NCBI GenBank assembly: GCA_007120575.1
Contig: SKNJ01000126.1
Span: 1-6,496, forward strand
Origin: Thioalkalivibrio sp.
GTDB lineage: Bacteria; Pseudomonadota; Gammaproteobacteria; Ectothiorhodospirales; Ectothiorhodospiraceae
DNA: 6,496 nt
Reading direction: 5' to 3'
The position numbers and the translations under genes are program-made. Below are positions 6,293 through 6,496 of this stretch, piece after piece (positions within the stretch are counted from its first letter, which is position 1; the number at the start of each line of letters is the position of its first letter). Under the pieces are notes generated by a model. That model was not told the DNA's origin, searched no databases, and worked only from the letters and a program-made list of their open reading frames with translations.

Positions 6293-6321
6293 TTGCGCGG
6301 GAGCAGGGCAAATCGTAAGAT
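6293..6321 (+). promoter_or_regulatory. Possible sigma70-type promoter for aspS
   Basis: TTGCGC (6293-6298) and TAAGAT (6316-6321) are spaced by 17 bp, starting 15 bp after the phosphoesterase stop. Matches are 3/6 and 4/6, so support is modest. Transcription would start near 6328, leaving a leader of about 90 nt before aspS. The 142-bp gap contains no clear intrinsic terminator. Confidence 0.3.
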
Positions 6322-6419
6322 TTCCGGCCTTTTCGCGGGCGCGAGCGGCAGGTTCGCCCCGTTTTCCCGACTAACCGTGCAGCCCCCTGGCGGGCGTGCC
6401 CTTCGGCTGGAACAGCGCA

Positions 6420-6496
6420 ATGCGAACTCATCTGTGTGGACGTGTCACCGAGAACGAACTCGACTCGGAGGTGACCCTCTGCGGCTGGGTCAACCG
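6420..6496 (+). CDS. aspS: Aspartyl-tRNA synthetase, N-terminal 25 codons only
   Basis: The ATG at 6420 opens MRTHLCGRVTENELDSEV, continuing into TLCGWVNR at the right edge. This matches the start of bacterial-type AspRS, whose N-terminal OB-fold anticodon-binding domain begins MRTxxCGxv......V.LCGWV. AspRS charges tRNA-Asp (and tRNA-Asn in organisms with a non-discriminating enzyme) in the cytosol and is normally close to 590 residues; the rest lies outside the window. No strong SD is visible (CTGGA about 10 nt upstream is the best). Its neighbours fmdB and DUF502 are often found directly upstream of aspS in gammaproteobacteria; here the phosphoesterase gene lies between. Confidence 0.93.
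   Translation, partial: MRTHLCGRVTENELDSEVTLCGWVN

Overview
The window is high-GC, densely coded bacterial DNA with seven protein-coding genes, two of them cut by the window edges. The gene set is most consistent with a gammaproteobacterium. It combines an FmdB-type zinc-ribbon gene, a DUF502 membrane-protein gene and an AspRS gene (a neighbourhood I recall from gammaproteobacteria) with a DsrE-like sulfur-relay protein. A sulfur-oxidising Ectothiorhodospiraceae/Chromatiales-like lineage is a reasonable guess, but the sequence here does not prove it.

Left block, minus strand (2682 down to 1): a DsrE/DsrF-like small protein, a classical short-chain dehydrogenase/reductase (SDR), and a fused SpmA/SpmB-type nucleoside-recognition (Gate domain) membrane protein that runs off the left edge. 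Gaps of 39 and 28 bp suggest one transcript. A GC hairpin sits where the ribosome binding site of the last gene should be, which hints at translational coupling to the SDR gene.

Divergent intergenic region (2683-2832): it holds a strong SD for dsrE, a 20-bp near-perfect palindrome just upstream of that SD, an AT-rich -10-like element for the rightward genes, and a good SD for fmdB.

Right block, plus strand (2833 to the right edge): fmdB-like zinc ribbon, DUF502 two-TM protein (3 bp gap), then a 797-codon phosphoesterase (phospholipase C/acid phosphatase superfamily, PF04185-like), then the first 25 codons of aspS. The phosphoesterase is the most unusual item. Its first ~280 residues consist of about five degenerate 'YRLWxFD' repeats that look like propeller blades, it has no visible signal peptide, and it sits between DUF502 and aspS, which I would expect to be adjacent. 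Candidate promoters before it and before aspS suggest it may be an independently transcribed insertion in a housekeeping neighbourhood. I see no tRNA, rRNA, CRISPR array, insertion sequence or clear intrinsic terminator. Function calls rest on motif recognition by eye, without database searches.
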